The translations under genes were made by a program, and so were the position numbers. The notes under the pieces are model-generated. The model ran no database searches and was not told the DNA's origin. It worked only from the letters and a program-made list of their open reading frames with translations. A DNA stretch of 64,000 nt from Chrysoperla carnea (lineage: Eukaryota > Arthropoda > Insecta > Neuroptera > Chrysopidae): NCBI RefSeq assembly GCF_905475395.1, contig NC_058339.1, forward strand, positions 44,835,172 to 44,899,171, read 5' to 3'. The first letter of the stretch is position 1. Each line of letters starts with the position of its first letter. Positions 47,228 through 57,799 of this stretch are shown here, piece by piece.

Positions 47228-47405
47228 GGACAGTTTAAAAAAGGTTTAAAATTTAATATAAGTTTTTGGCAAGAAAGCTTATGTATTTTTCTGAAATAAA
47301 TTTTTGGTGGCTTTTTATTAGCAAAATCAACATTTTGAAGTACTTTTTTAAATATAGTAGAATACCCTATTCCCTCGGATTTGTTTTCGTCGGTTTTACT
47401 CAACT
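47228..47405. repeat. Family I repeat, copy 1
   Basis: It shares with 61540-61715 'aagtttttgg(c/a)(a/g)agaaag', 'tatgtatttttc(t/c)gaaataa', 'tttttggtggctttttattag', 'gaagtacttttt' and 'aaatatagt(a/t)gaatac'. Both copies are mostly open on the minus strand (ATG near 47403 and 61693), with encoded peptides similar around GYSTIF and KVLQN. The second has a stop after NKK. Confidence 0.7.
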
Positions 47406-48130
47406 ATAATGGAAGTTCTTAAATAAGTATACAAATCAATCTGTTTCAAACGTAAAGACAGGTGTTTTATAGCTTGTATATACATAGTTATTAATAATTA
47501 TTACTGTTTACAACATATTAAAAAAAAAAAAAAATGTTTTCATCTCATAAAATTTTTTAATTTTATCTCTGTTGTCTGAAAGCTACTAAGATTAATGATA
47601 ATGTTTTCATTTTCAATTTAAAAATAAACATTTTTCTGAGTCAAAAATTTATATGAAAGATAAATAATTTGTTTTTGTTTGTGTAGAGAGACTGTAAGAC
47701 TACTTTAAAAAAAACGGGTCAAGGAAGTATTATTGAATTTTTTTTCTTGTTGCTAATTTGCCATTAGTTGCTGGCTTTATGAATTTTGTAAAATTTCTTA
47801 AATGACTTGTTTTGTTGTAAAATTAATGTTAATTTTTATAAACGAAATATTATGTAATTGGTACAAAGTATTTATTTACACCTTAATGTACTGCAATTAC
47901 TGTCTCATCTAACTAGAACTTGTATGTTCGGATGTACATTCTATGAATTTTAAAAATCGTAATTTAAGGATGCCTGATAATACCAAAGGAATAGAACCCT
48001 GAACTTTAAATTCATTTCAAACAGCTTTATATCCTTGAAAAATAGTCGAATTAGAATACGAAAGCAGACAGTAATTTAGGGTGTATCTATCAAAAATTGA
48101 GTATTTAACATGTCGAAAACAAGAGTCGAA
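47406..48130. other. Gene-free stretch
   Basis: Poly-A tract near 47521. No gene. Confidence 0.4.
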
Positions 48131-48590
48131 ACAAAACAAACCGCTTCACTGGGCTTAAAAGTAAAAACCACCGCTTTATAGCCTCCACCTTCTCTTGATA
48201 TACACAGTTTTCAATTTTGTTAAATGTAAAATAGTCGTAATTCATTGAGTATATCAGAATAGTTCGCCATGATTTTTTTGACATTTAATATTTTAAATTT
48301 TTACAGAATTCTTTAATTTATGGTTCAAAATGCTCCATCTATAATCATCATTTTGAACCATAAATTAAAGATTTCTATAAAAATTGAAAAAATGGTAAAT
48401 GTCAAATTAAAATAATTTTTTATTTAAAAAAAAATATATCTTTATAAATTATGGTTTATGTGTTATTCTAATATATAGCTATATTGTTGTACAGTTTCAT
48501 TAAAAACCATTAGCTGGTTTTAGCGTGAAATCGTAACAAACACACAAACAAACATGCTTACTTTCACATTTATTATATATAGGGATGCAC
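48131..48590 (-). repeat. Family F repeat, copy 2, with a long perfect-like palindrome
   Basis: It begins on the plus strand with 'accgcttcactgggcttaaaagtaaa' and ends with 'catgcttactttcacatttattatata', the reverse of copy 1. Inside, 48280-48332 and 48349-48403 are inverted arms around a 16-base loop. Key arm sequence is 'ctttaatttatggttcaaaatg'. Confidence 0.82.
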
Positions 48591-49257
48591 ATCTGCAAAG
48601 TGGTAATTTAATTTTTCATTTTTAGCTTTTACTTCTTAAGGTTTACTTATATAATTTAGCAAATAATAAATAGCTAATTATATTAAAGCTCCTAGAAGCT
48701 GAAACTTAATTAAATAAAAATTTTTTCCTTATTAAATATTTTAAAATTTTATTACACTGTAGATAAATAAGTGGATCCAAAATTTAGGAATAAACTCTTA
48801 GGAAATGATTCTTCACTATTACAAAAAAGAATTGAATCTAGAGAGCACTATAATACTAAATTTCCTGTTAATGAATTAATAACATTATTTCTGTAGTTTG
48901 ATTATTTTTGTGGCACCTTGTATCATCTAATTTTCTTTTACAATTTTTTTTTTAAATCTTCTTCAGCTTTTATAATCTTTCATTATGTTTTTGTAGTCAC
49001 CGTTTATAAATTCTCATTATTTAATCATAAAATTGTTACCTGTCATATGGCCAGGTACCTGTATTACGTAATTTGAATATAATTATTTAAGGTACAAAAA
49101 ACAAAAAATTTCAAAAAGTTGAAAAACATATTTCTTTACCTACTTACCAAGTTTTGAATTCGATAATACATGTATAGGGGATGATGTAGTACCTAGAATA
49201 AAATTAACATTTCGAGACGTTCAATATACTTGTAAAATTGAAATCAATACCTAAAAT
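48591..49257. other. Gene-free stretch
   Basis: No gene seen. Confidence 0.4.
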
Positions 49258-49840
49258 TTTATTCACAAAATTCTTAATACCAACCAATATGAGGCTGTCT
49301 CAACCTCACCGTGAGATCATATATGGCGAATAGTGCGATGAATGTGATACAACTACCGTACGGGGTATAGTGGTGAAGTTGACACAAACGCATGAGTTGT
49401 TTGTATGAAAGTAATGTAGTACTGTCTAACAAATTTCAAATATTTTTGTTTTGAAATGCAACATAATTTTTAACATACTTTTTTTGATTGGTTCTACCAC
49501 TTATAAATATTATAACAAAATACTGATGTGATCGTCACAACTACACGAGCCGGTAAAAAAATAGAAGATTTATACTTGTTAATAGGTTCTTTTATAAAAA
49601 AATTAAATTTCTTCAATTCGGATTTGAACCAGCGACATATGAGTTACTATTGATTTTAGTGTCCTAAGTCTACAGCTCAACCAACTGCACTATCGATACT
49701 TTTTACATATAAACCAAAAAATATGGTAAATCACAAAAATGATCAATATGTTTATTTCAAACTCTGTTAACTGGTAACAATAATCTTCATGAAGTTGGCT
49801 CAATCACAAATGGACTAGACATGATAAATATGTGATCATA
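49258..49840 (-). mobile_element. SINE-2 composite, copy 2
   Basis: On the minus strand a perfect A box TAGTGCAGTTGG (49681-49692) and perfect B box GGTTCAAATCC (49620-49630) are present. The upstream part ('catgtctagtccatttgtgattg') and downstream part ('tttgttagacagtac', 'catacaaacaactcatg', 'cttcaccactatacccc', 'gaggttgagacagcc') match 36245-36690. Pol III boxes are better preserved here than in copy 1. Confidence 0.75.
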
Positions 49841-50516
49841 ATAACAAAATACTCTATTTAAAGCAAACGCAAAGAAATTTTTTAACTAAAATCATTTAAT
49901 TTAACTAAAATATTTCATAGAAGTAATGATTTTGTATCAAAACTTATACTTTCCATTTTTGTTAAAAAAAAAATTTGGTTCAAAACCCCAATTGCTATCA
50001 CATAGACAACTATATCTGTCGAGAAATTAGATAGTGAATCAATGAATATTGTACTTTTGGTACTATATCTTACCCTACTAAAGGTATATACAGTCATTAT
50101 TATAATTAATTTATTATTCAATAACAAAACACAATGGATAACAGTAAAATTAATATAATCATCGTAATATGTCAAAATATATCGGTTGTATCAAAATGTA
50201 GTTAACATACGTGCATATTATTTCTCTAGCCAGTTTTTTCCTGCCCACGCGATATCTTCCTTATTCCTGTATCAAATTCCATGATTTATCCTTCATTTTC
50301 ATGCTTAAGAAAAAACATACTAGAGAAATAATATTAAGATTTAATTTTGTTCATAGGGCATTAAATTTTGTTCATTTGGCATTAAATCGTAAAGGATTGT
50401 GAGCTCTTACTGTCAGATTACTCATATAACATACATATTTTTGATAAAAGGTTTTGGCAATATTTACAAAAATCTGTATCTATAAAAGGATGATATGATA
50501 ACTGGGATTTGCAACT
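49841..50516. other. Gene-free stretch
   Basis: Frames at 49915-50175 and 50211-50402 are featureless. Confidence 0.4.
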
Positions 50517-50685
50517 CGCCAACTGGCGATAATAATTCGTATTAATTAAAATCAGAAGAAGTCCCGAATTTAGTAGTTACAATTTAGACTACCAGATGGC
50601 AATAATTGTACTTACTATATATGTAATACTCAAATTCAATTAAAATGAATCCCGCCAACTGGCGATAACAATTTGTACTGTTAAA
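50517..50685 (+). repeat. Three spaced copies of a 'cgccaactggcgataa' motif
   Basis: CGCCAACTGGCGATAATAATT at 50517, a diverged 'accagatggcaataattg' at 50591 and CGCCAACTGGCGATAACAATT at 50653. The core CGCC-AACT-GGCG is a short hairpin. The intervening sequence is not clearly conserved. Confidence 0.6.
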
Positions 50686-51796
50686 CAGGAAGTGGACCGC
50701 TTTTTCAGTTGTTCCAATTTAGATGAACTGATTAATTACCATTTATCAAGAAGTTTGTTTGGAAATTGTCATTATTTTAACTTAATCTACCATTTGCTGA
50801 AGTCCTGCTGTTATAATTTGTACCCTTTTATATAATGGCCACTCTGTAGATTTACTATATTAATAGGTATGTGATTTTGAGTTCACAAATTATAATGAAT
50901 CATACTTAATATGACATTTCAATTAGGTTCTTGAAACAATTGCAATATAAATATTAATTTACATTAATTTATGTGTATACGCTACATAGGAAATTATACT
51001 TACATCCCATTTCTAGCTGCTGACTCCTGCCTCGATTCAAATGTTTCGCTTATCTAAAAGTATAATATATTAAAAAGTTATATAGTCAAAGCCAGTCTTT
51101 GCGGTTTTACACGCATCCAATTACTATTTTATAAGCTTTTGTAATTGTTGCATTTTCTAAATTATGCGTGTAATTTTCTGAATGTTAAACTTGTTCATTT
51201 TATAATGTGCTCACTTCGAAAAGCACTATCTAAGGGCGTGAAAAAAATCTATTCTTTTTAAAATCCAGTTTTTACGTTCAATGATCTATTTTGTTGAAAA
51301 TCACGCCTTTATCGCTATCTCATATTTACTGTAACCCGAGCGTGAAGGTCCGTTTTGTTCGAGTGAGCTTTATGGTCTATATTTAATATGATAAGAGAAA
51401 TAGAAAAAATGAAAGAAAAAAAAACTCCTTTTGTCTCTATAATTAAAAAACAGGCCTTTATAATCCTGTAATGTATTACGTCGAGGTTCCGTTTGAATCT
51501 GGAAGCCCGGAAAAATGTTTATATTTGATAGTATTTTAAATATAGGATTTTTAGCCTAAAGAATTTCAATAGTGTTTCCACCGTCGGACTCCAAAAGTTG
51601 TCAACATGCATTTTTCGCTGAACACCAAGGGGAACTTAAGTGATATGTTCAGAATTAACCTAGGAAATAAGTACTGTATTATTCGTTTTATCAGGAAGTT
51701 ATTTATTCATGTTAATTTTATTATTTTTATTAGGAATCAAACGGAGAGTGAGAGCAAGTGTCCCCTCTAATCGTCCTCTAAATACTTATACAAATA
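50686..51796. other. Gene-free stretch
   Basis: No gene seen. A slightly GC-richer patch at 51735-51785 has no open frame of note. Confidence 0.4.
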
Positions 51797-52379
51797 CAGT
51801 AGAGCCTCGATCGCAACTTTATAAAAACCAGATCGATCCTCTTCTTAATACCTCCGCTGAATTCATTTTACAAATAGAGTAGAGTAATCGGGACTCAATA
51901 AAAATCAGGAGTGTTCCCATTACTAGATTTGTCCCGATTGTTGGGATTGTGGGAAAAGTTCATTATAAAACAAGTGAAAACAAACAATTGACTGAGTTAA
52001 TTGTTGAAATACCATGTATAGACAGAGTTGATGACGCAATCGTTTGTTTTTTGACGTCACGTAAGTAAAGAAAGATATCCGCTCTTAGATAGCCACACAT
52101 TCACAACTGATATTCCCATATAATACATACTTTAAAATTAGGTGCAAATTTTAAAGTATGTATTATTTTTTATAAGGAACATTTTTTACATTTAAAATTT
52201 TGTTCTATCTCTAACGGTTTACAAGATGGGTCATACGGACCAAGGCGCAATTGACTTAAGTTGCTCATTTACGAACTCGAACTCACTTTTTATGTCCTGA
52301 ACATGCTATAAAAATTTCAACATTTTTCCTTTTTCAATTATGTCATATCAAAAGTGTTCCAATTATCGAGACTCAACTG
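51797..52379. mobile_element. pogo-like MITE with nested family A insertion
   Basis: The ends CAGTAGAGCCTCGAT and CAGTTGAGTCTCGAT (read inward) match the 20905-21226 element and have TA on both outsides (51795-51796 and 52380-52381). A family A copy occupies about 51965-52325, which accounts for the larger size. Confidence 0.8.
51965..52325 (+). repeat. Family A repeat nested in pogo-like MITE
   Basis: Starts 'aaacaagtgaaaacaaacaattg', with 'aataccatgtatagacag', 'tacatactttaaaatt', 'acaagatgggtcatacgg', 'ctcactttttatgtcctg' and 'gctataaaaatttc'. The 3' third (with GACGGAC and 'gggactaaactta') is missing. Confidence 0.82.
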
Positions 52380-52804
52380 TATTTTTATAGTGAACATAAC
52401 TGTTGCTTATCCTTACTCTATTTATCGATATTTAAAACAAAAATTTAAAAAATTTCCAGTCCGTGTGATCATGAAATTTAAGCTGAACTGTAATTTAATA
52501 TTTCCTCTCGTTTATTTTATGTAAAAATGTTTGTTATACATTATGGTAAACAGAAGTAGCAAATTTTTTTTTTAGAATAATTTATTTACTTATCTATTTG
52601 TATAATGTAGTAGATATTTACTAGGAATTTTACACCGTAATCAATAGTAACTTCATGGTATTAATTACGTTTTTACTGAAATATGGTAATTGTCAAGTTG
52701 TTGATATTTAAAATGAGAAATTTTTTATTAAGCATGTTCATTATGTATGCTTTGGAAATTATATATAGGTCGTCCATCTGATATTCAGTTTTTAAACTCG
52801 AAAT
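52380..52804. other. Gene-free spacer
   Basis: Nothing recognised. Confidence 0.35.
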
Positions 52805-53345
52805 AATTAAGTGAAATCAAACACTTGACTGAGTTAATTGTTGAAATACCATGTATAGACAATGTTTATTATGCAATCGTTTGTTTTTTTGACGTTATGG
52901 AAGTAAAAAAGCAATAGTCACTCTTAGATAGCCACACATATATACATGTCACACACATATAACTGATATTCTCATATAATACGTACTATATAATTTGTGT
53001 CCTTCCGGGTAAATAGTGATGTTTACGAAAAAATGTTTGAAACAAAAGTTATTTATTTTTATAAAAGGAATATTTTTTACCGTTTAATTTATGTTTTATC
53101 TCTAACGGTTTACAAGATGGGTCCTACGGATCCAAGACGCAATTGACCTATGTTGATCAATTACGAACTCGACCTCACTTTTTACGTCCTAAGCACGCTC
53201 TTTTCGTTTTTGAGTTATCGTTTTTGACACACAGATAGACAACCGAAAATGGGTTAATTAAGTGATTTTATGCAAATAACAAAATTTTGTTTGTATTCCT
53301 TGAGTATACCTAGATATATTTCATATATACATAGTATAAAAACAC
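52805..53345 (+). repeat. Family A repeat, almost complete copy
   Basis: Runs from 'aagtgaaatcaaacacttg' and 'aataccatgtatagac' through 'gtgatgtttacgaaaaaatg', 'gatgggtcctacggatcc', 'cgacctcactttttacgtcc' and 'aatgggttaattaag' to 'ttcatatatacatagtataaaaa'. Minor deletions near the 'gtagcatcaatattt' block. Confidence 0.85.
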
Positions 53346-53384
53346 CAATGCTATTTTGTAGCAAATATAATCCTAACTTCCTAC

Positions 53385-53540
53385 CTAAATTATAAATGTG
53401 AAAGTAACTCTGTTACATTTTCACACCTAAACCGCTAAACCAATTTTAATGATTTCCGGTTTGGATATAAATGGGAGACATAGGGTACTTAATCCTGCGA
53501 AAATACAACTTGAAAGGGGTGTGTCGGATCAAAAATGGAG
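53385..53540 (+). repeat. Family F-like 5' fragment
   Basis: 'taaattataaatgtgaaagtaac' and 'gttacattttcacacctaaacc' resemble the family F head, then diverge into 'caattttaatgatttccgg'. Truncated. Confidence 0.5.
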
Positions 53541-53584
53541 AAGAACTTTTTCGTCTTAGAATTTTATTTTCTACCTAATGCAAC

Positions 53585-53655
53585 AAGTCCGCCCGTTACT
53601 CATGGTACACCCCCAGGAGTAACGTTACTGCCGCCCGTTACTCCTGGTATATTCT
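53585..53655 (+). repeat. GC-rich 'gcccgttactc' duplication
   Basis: GCCCGTTACTC at 53591 and 53633 (42 bases apart) with an inverted 'ccaggagtaacg' between them, giving a small stem with the second unit. Confidence 0.6.
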
Positions 53656-53724
53656 ATGAGATAGTCAGGCTGCGCTAAAAGAGCTAAATTCACCAGTTTT
53701 GGAGTTTATCAAATATAAATGAAT

Positions 53725-54175
53725 AAATAAAAAATACTCTGGATTCGATGGGAACGAAGAAGCTGACAAATTAGCCAAATGGTGCATGTACTCTACGATA
53801 CTGTCAATAATAAAATATATCATATTAAGGTATGAGTGTACACGAATCCAACCGCTCTTTGGCAAATATTCATGATCAAGATCATGCAAAAGACTACTTT
53901 TTATGGAAAGACTTCAGAGCGTTTGTGACTGGAGAAAAATCATTTGAGGATACTTACTGGCCATCGTAATTTCAATAAACATTTGCATAAAATCAACCTC
54001 ACAGGGAACGACCTCTGCAGATTTTGTTACAAAGAGGAGGAAACTGAAATAATGTGTGAATGTGAAATAATATTATGTGTGAATGTCTCTCTCAAACGAC
54101 CAGGAATATCCTAAAGTTAATTAAAGCTGTGGGAATTCTGGATCACCTTTGAGGCAAAGGAGGTATAATAGATCA
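53725..54175 (+). pseudogene. Non-LTR retrotransposon relic: RNase H end plus CCHC-like tail
   Basis: Plus-strand frames give KYSGFDGNEEADKLAKW (from 53732), the C-terminal RNase H motif in which G-N-E-x-A-D is the conserved block (usually written H-x-G-x-x-G-N-E-x-A-D). After a frame change come LTGHRNFNKHLHKINLTG and NDLCRFCYKEEETE (53955-54046). This is the downstream 'GHxxxxxHLxxxxxxxxxxCRxCxxxxET' segment of Jockey/I/R1-type elements. Stops and frameshifts break it and no RT remains. The minus frame at 53665-53889 is a shadow. Confidence 0.8.
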
Positions 54176-54511
54176 AACTGGTCGTGGTACGAAAGTCTTT
54201 TAAAACTTGCTCCTAACTCAAATCATATCTTATTTAGTTACCTACTATAAAAAGGTCATTTTATACGAAATACACTATAATAAAAATTAGAAACCATAAT
54301 TATAATTCAATTTCACAGAGATAGATAAACTAGGTATGTACTATGTAGGTTGATATTATTAAAATATTACGCAATTAATATTTTCTGTTTTGAATAATAA
54401 AGACGATATTAATAAAATAATAATACTTTTGTTTCTCTAATTGGAAGAGGGAACTAAATAGGATTGTCATATTCATACATAGATTCATATATTTATACAG
54501 GTTGAGACAGA
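54176..54511. other. Gene-free spacer
   Basis: Nothing recognised. Confidence 0.35.
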
Positions 54512-55250
54512 GAAGTGTGTCTACCTTTAGAAAATATCTGTATTATTGATATTATCCTAAAAATCATCATTTATGACATAGATTTGAAATTTTGCACAGT
54601 CATAAATTTGGGTGATGTGTTACATTTTTTAAGATACTCAACTTAAATCAGAACTTTAAACTCAGCCTGCTACAAGTAGGACCGATTCTTAATATTTCGC
54701 CTACCGGCAGCCTAGAATATTTGTTTATACCCATCACCGATTTTCTTGAAAGAATTTTCTACAAGTTTATTGAAATATTTGAATATACAACACTATTAAA
54801 TTATCAATGTTTCCAGGTTTTACTTCCATAGCGCACTAGTTATAAAATAAAAAAATTAACTTTTATATCTAGTGTACTATGGAATGTAAAAACTGGACAA
54901 AGTGATGATTTAACAGTGTTATGTATTCAAGTATTTCAATAAACTTGTAATAATTATGAGTGTGGACAAAATAATGAAAAAATAAAGAATAAATTAATGG
55001 TTATAAACAAATATTCTAAGAAGCTTTTTCTAATAATTTTTAATTTCCCTAACTATCTCTGCCGCTAGCTAAAATATTTAGAATCAGCCCTATTTGTCAA
55101 TTTGTAGTAGGCTGAGTTTAAAGTTCACATTTCGGTTTAATATCTTTAAAAAAAAAGTGACCCATCACCTTGCATGATTGCAAAGTTTCAAATCGATATT
55201 CCTATAAATAACGAAAATATGAGGATGTCTTCATCTTAAATGCGACACAT
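54512..55250. mobile_element. Family B foldback element, complete
   Basis: Two arms of more than 300 bases face each other: left from 54512, right ending at 'aaatgcgacac' (55250). The centre is at about 54826-54893, where 'ccatagcgcactag' meets 'ctagtgtactatgg'. All arm landmarks ('gatttgaaattttgca', 'aactttaaactcagcct', 'gattcttaatattt', 'tattgaaatatttgaata') are mirrored. Half-copies at 3055 and 27968 carry one arm only. No coding sequence. Confidence 0.85.
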
Positions 55251-55799
55251 TGTATGCAAATCCGTACGTTTTTTGTGACACAGAGATAGATAAACAGTAT
55301 GTACTCCTTTCATAATATTTCTATTTTAAATCACATATTTAAAAGCTAAAATATATACACATATATTTAAAAGAAGATTATACAAATAATCACTTTTGTC
55401 AAAAAGGTTTTGTGTAATTTTTAAAGGTAATGTGACAATGAGAAATATTACTTCAGTCATTCAATTATTAAATTAAATTTTATATTTCATTATTAATATT
55501 CATTTAAATATGTAATAAATAATCCTTTTTCATATAATTAAATTTTCTATATTTATAACGTATGTCAAGGATATTAATGCCTGCCTCTTCAAACTCTGTA
55601 CATGTTTAAATTGCAGCATTTTACATTAGTATTATTGCTGTTGTAATGGTATTTATTGGAATCTAGGCACCTACATAATAAATATATTTAAACAAACTCT
55701 AGGTTATTTTATTAGAAAATAATATCTGTCAATCAATTCAATTTTATGCACTCATTTAATAACATGAACTTTATATAACTCAGATTCATATTTTAACAA
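55251..55799. other. Gene-free stretch
   Basis: Nothing recognised. Confidence 0.4.
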
Positions 55800-56215
55800 G
55801 AGTGATACCCACCCGCTTCGCTGGGTTTAAAAGTAAAGATTGATAACGATTGCTCTCGCTTATCCTCTTTCTATAACACTCGTAATAATGGTAAGGATTG
55901 CTTTACACAGGTAAAATATATGTATGGATTTCTATTTTTTTAAATGTATAATAGTAATTATTCATTCAGTATACCAGAGAAAATGGCTGTGAAATATTTT
56001 ATATTGACTACTTTTACAGAAATCTGTAATTTATGGTAATGTCAAATTAAAATAACTTTAATTTTTTGTTATTAATATATCTTTATAAATTATATCTCAT
56101 GTGTTATTCTGAAGTATGAACTATATTGCTGTACAGTTTCATTAAAAACCATTCGCTACTTTAAGCGTAAAAGCGTAACAAACAAACATGCTTACTTTCG
56201 CATTTATAATATAAT
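55800..56215 (-). repeat. Family F repeat, copy 3
   Basis: Plus-strand order 'acccgcttcgctgggtttaaaagtaaa' to 'catgcttactttcgcatttataat', inverted relative to copy 1 and parallel to copy 2. The palindromic centre seen in copy 2 has been lost. Confidence 0.8.
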
Positions 56216-56224
56216 ATCTGGATG

Positions 56225-56241
56225 ACCGAGCTTCGCTCGGT
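56225..56241. repeat. GC-rich terminal-type hairpin
   Basis: ACCGAGC-TTC-GCTCGGT, a 7-bp perfect stem directly beside the family F copy. Hairpins of this kind occur near the 3' ends of many nonautonomous insect elements, including Helitrons. There is no CTRR end that I can assign. Confidence 0.6.
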
Positions 56242-56330
56242 TATTCGCCAATAGATGTCAGCAAGAGTCATATTTTTCACTTTAGACTACTCAAACGCCT
56301 CCTTTTTGTTATGTTATAATTTGCATTGTA

Positions 56331-56490
56331 TTTCATTAACTACGTTATACACCAATAGATGTCTGATGAATTTTTCATGAAAAGACGTATAAAACGACAT
56401 TTCTGATAAATTTCATTAACTACGTTATACACCAATAGATGTCTGATGAATTTTTCATGAAAAGACGTATAAAACGACATTTCTGATAAA
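56331..56490 (+). repeat. Exact 80-bp tandem duplication
   Basis: 56331-56410 and 56411-56490 are identical at all 80 positions (start 'tttcattaactacg', end 'ttctgataaa'). A looser third unit can be seen just upstream ('ttcgccaatagatgtcagc', about 56244). Identity implies a recent duplication or an assembly artefact. Confidence 0.95.
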
Positions 56491-56580
56491 TGAAACCTAG
56501 CTAGATCGACTTATCGCCCCAAAAAACCCCTACATACTCATTTTCATGAAAATCGTTGGAGCCATTTCCAAGATCGTTGA

Positions 56581-56650
56581 TATATATATATATATACAAG
56601 AATTGCTCGTTTAAATATATAAGATAAGATAGAGATAGAGATAGAGATAA
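56581..56650 (+). repeat. (TA)n and (GATAGA)n microsatellites
   Basis: (TA)8 at 56581-56596 and a GATAGA-type run at about 56625-56650. Confidence 0.85.
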
Positions 56651-57524
56651 AAGTTCATAATCTTTATTAAATTGTTTGTTGAAATATGAAGACACTGTCA
56701 GTTTCAAACATTAGCTTTTTTGAAACTGGTGGGTAATAGACCTTTTGCTTTTGTTTCGGCACTTGTCAAAAAACTATTCAACCTAAGACAGTTAAATATA
56801 CTTTATCTTTTTCAAGCAGCGCTTTTCGACAAGGATAAAAGTTATAAGATATGTCTTTACATGATTGAAAACTGCCCGAAACAAAAAATAATCATTTTGT
56901 AAATGAAAAGCCAGTCTACTTTTAGGGCCAGTGTATATTTTGCAACTTATTTTAACAAAGATAGAATTTGAGAGGTGTTTTATTACAACTTTACTTCACA
57001 GCCAAATGAATCCTGTAAAGATTTCAACTCAGATCTATGAATTTAAGCCAGAGTGTCATTAAATACATACACCTACAAATTAATGATTTAACGCACGTAT
57101 GAAACTATTAAACTAACTATACTTATAAAAATAACAAATACTTCACAATAAAGTGATTTATTTGATTTAATGAATCAGTTATGCACTTAGTTTTATAAAA
57201 ATTAAGCATATACACGCGACTTAAGTCAATATTTATTGAGTATGTTTTATCATCAAGGGCAATCCAAACCTTCTAATATCTTTTTTTTTTTAAATAAGTG
57301 TTTATACTTGAGTCAAATTGAAGTACTTAATGTCTTAATTCATGGTAGAGGCATTATAAATAAACAAATATATTACCTATATTTTAACGCAATGATAAAA
57401 ATAAATGAATTCTTAGTAATCATTGTACACGCATAATACAGTGATTTAAAAAAAGTACGATATATTTTTTGTCTTATTTTTCAAACTACTCTGAAATTGT
57501 TCGATAAGTTTGTTTTATTTATTA
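56651..57524. other. Gene-free stretch
   Basis: Small frames at 56720-56902 and 57236-57436 have no recognisable features. Confidence 0.4.
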
Positions 57525-57688
57525 GGTGTTTTCCGAAATATACACCAGTATACTGACCAGTGTTGCACACAACCTGTAAAATATATTATGACATATTGTC
57601 ATAATTATAAAATAAATATGCCATTATATATTTTATAGGTTATGTGTAACACTGGTCAGTATACTGGTGTATATTTCGGAATACACCC
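57525..57688. mobile_element. 164-bp hairpin MITE with 63-bp inverted arms
   Basis: The arms 57525-57587 and 57626-57688 are nearly identical in reverse complement ('ttccgaaatatacaccag', 'tatactgaccagtgtt', 'acctgtaaaatatat'). The 38-base loop contains 'tatgacatattgtcata', itself palindromic. Few mismatches suggest youth. Confidence 0.88.
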
Positions 57689-57799
57689 ATTGTTTCATTT
57701 CGATTGCGGTCAATTTGTTACGTTATTAACACTCATTGCTAAGTTTACATACATTAGCTACATTTTTAGATAAAATTACACAATAAAAAAAAAGTTATT
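57689..57799. other. Spacer
   Basis: No feature. Confidence 0.3.

Noticed and set aside
47203..47403. 66-residue minus-strand open frame as a gene
   Set aside because: It spans the end of a MITE and a family I repeat, and the second copy has an internal stop.
50211..50402. 63-residue open frame
   Set aside because: It contains a simple internal duplication (RALNFVHLALN) and no gene context.
56363..56455. CTGATGA...GAAA pairs at 56363 and 56443 that mimic tandem hammerheads
   Set aside because: Helix II would have only two A-T pairs, and the base at the cleavage position would be G, which is not tolerated. They come with the 80-bp duplication.
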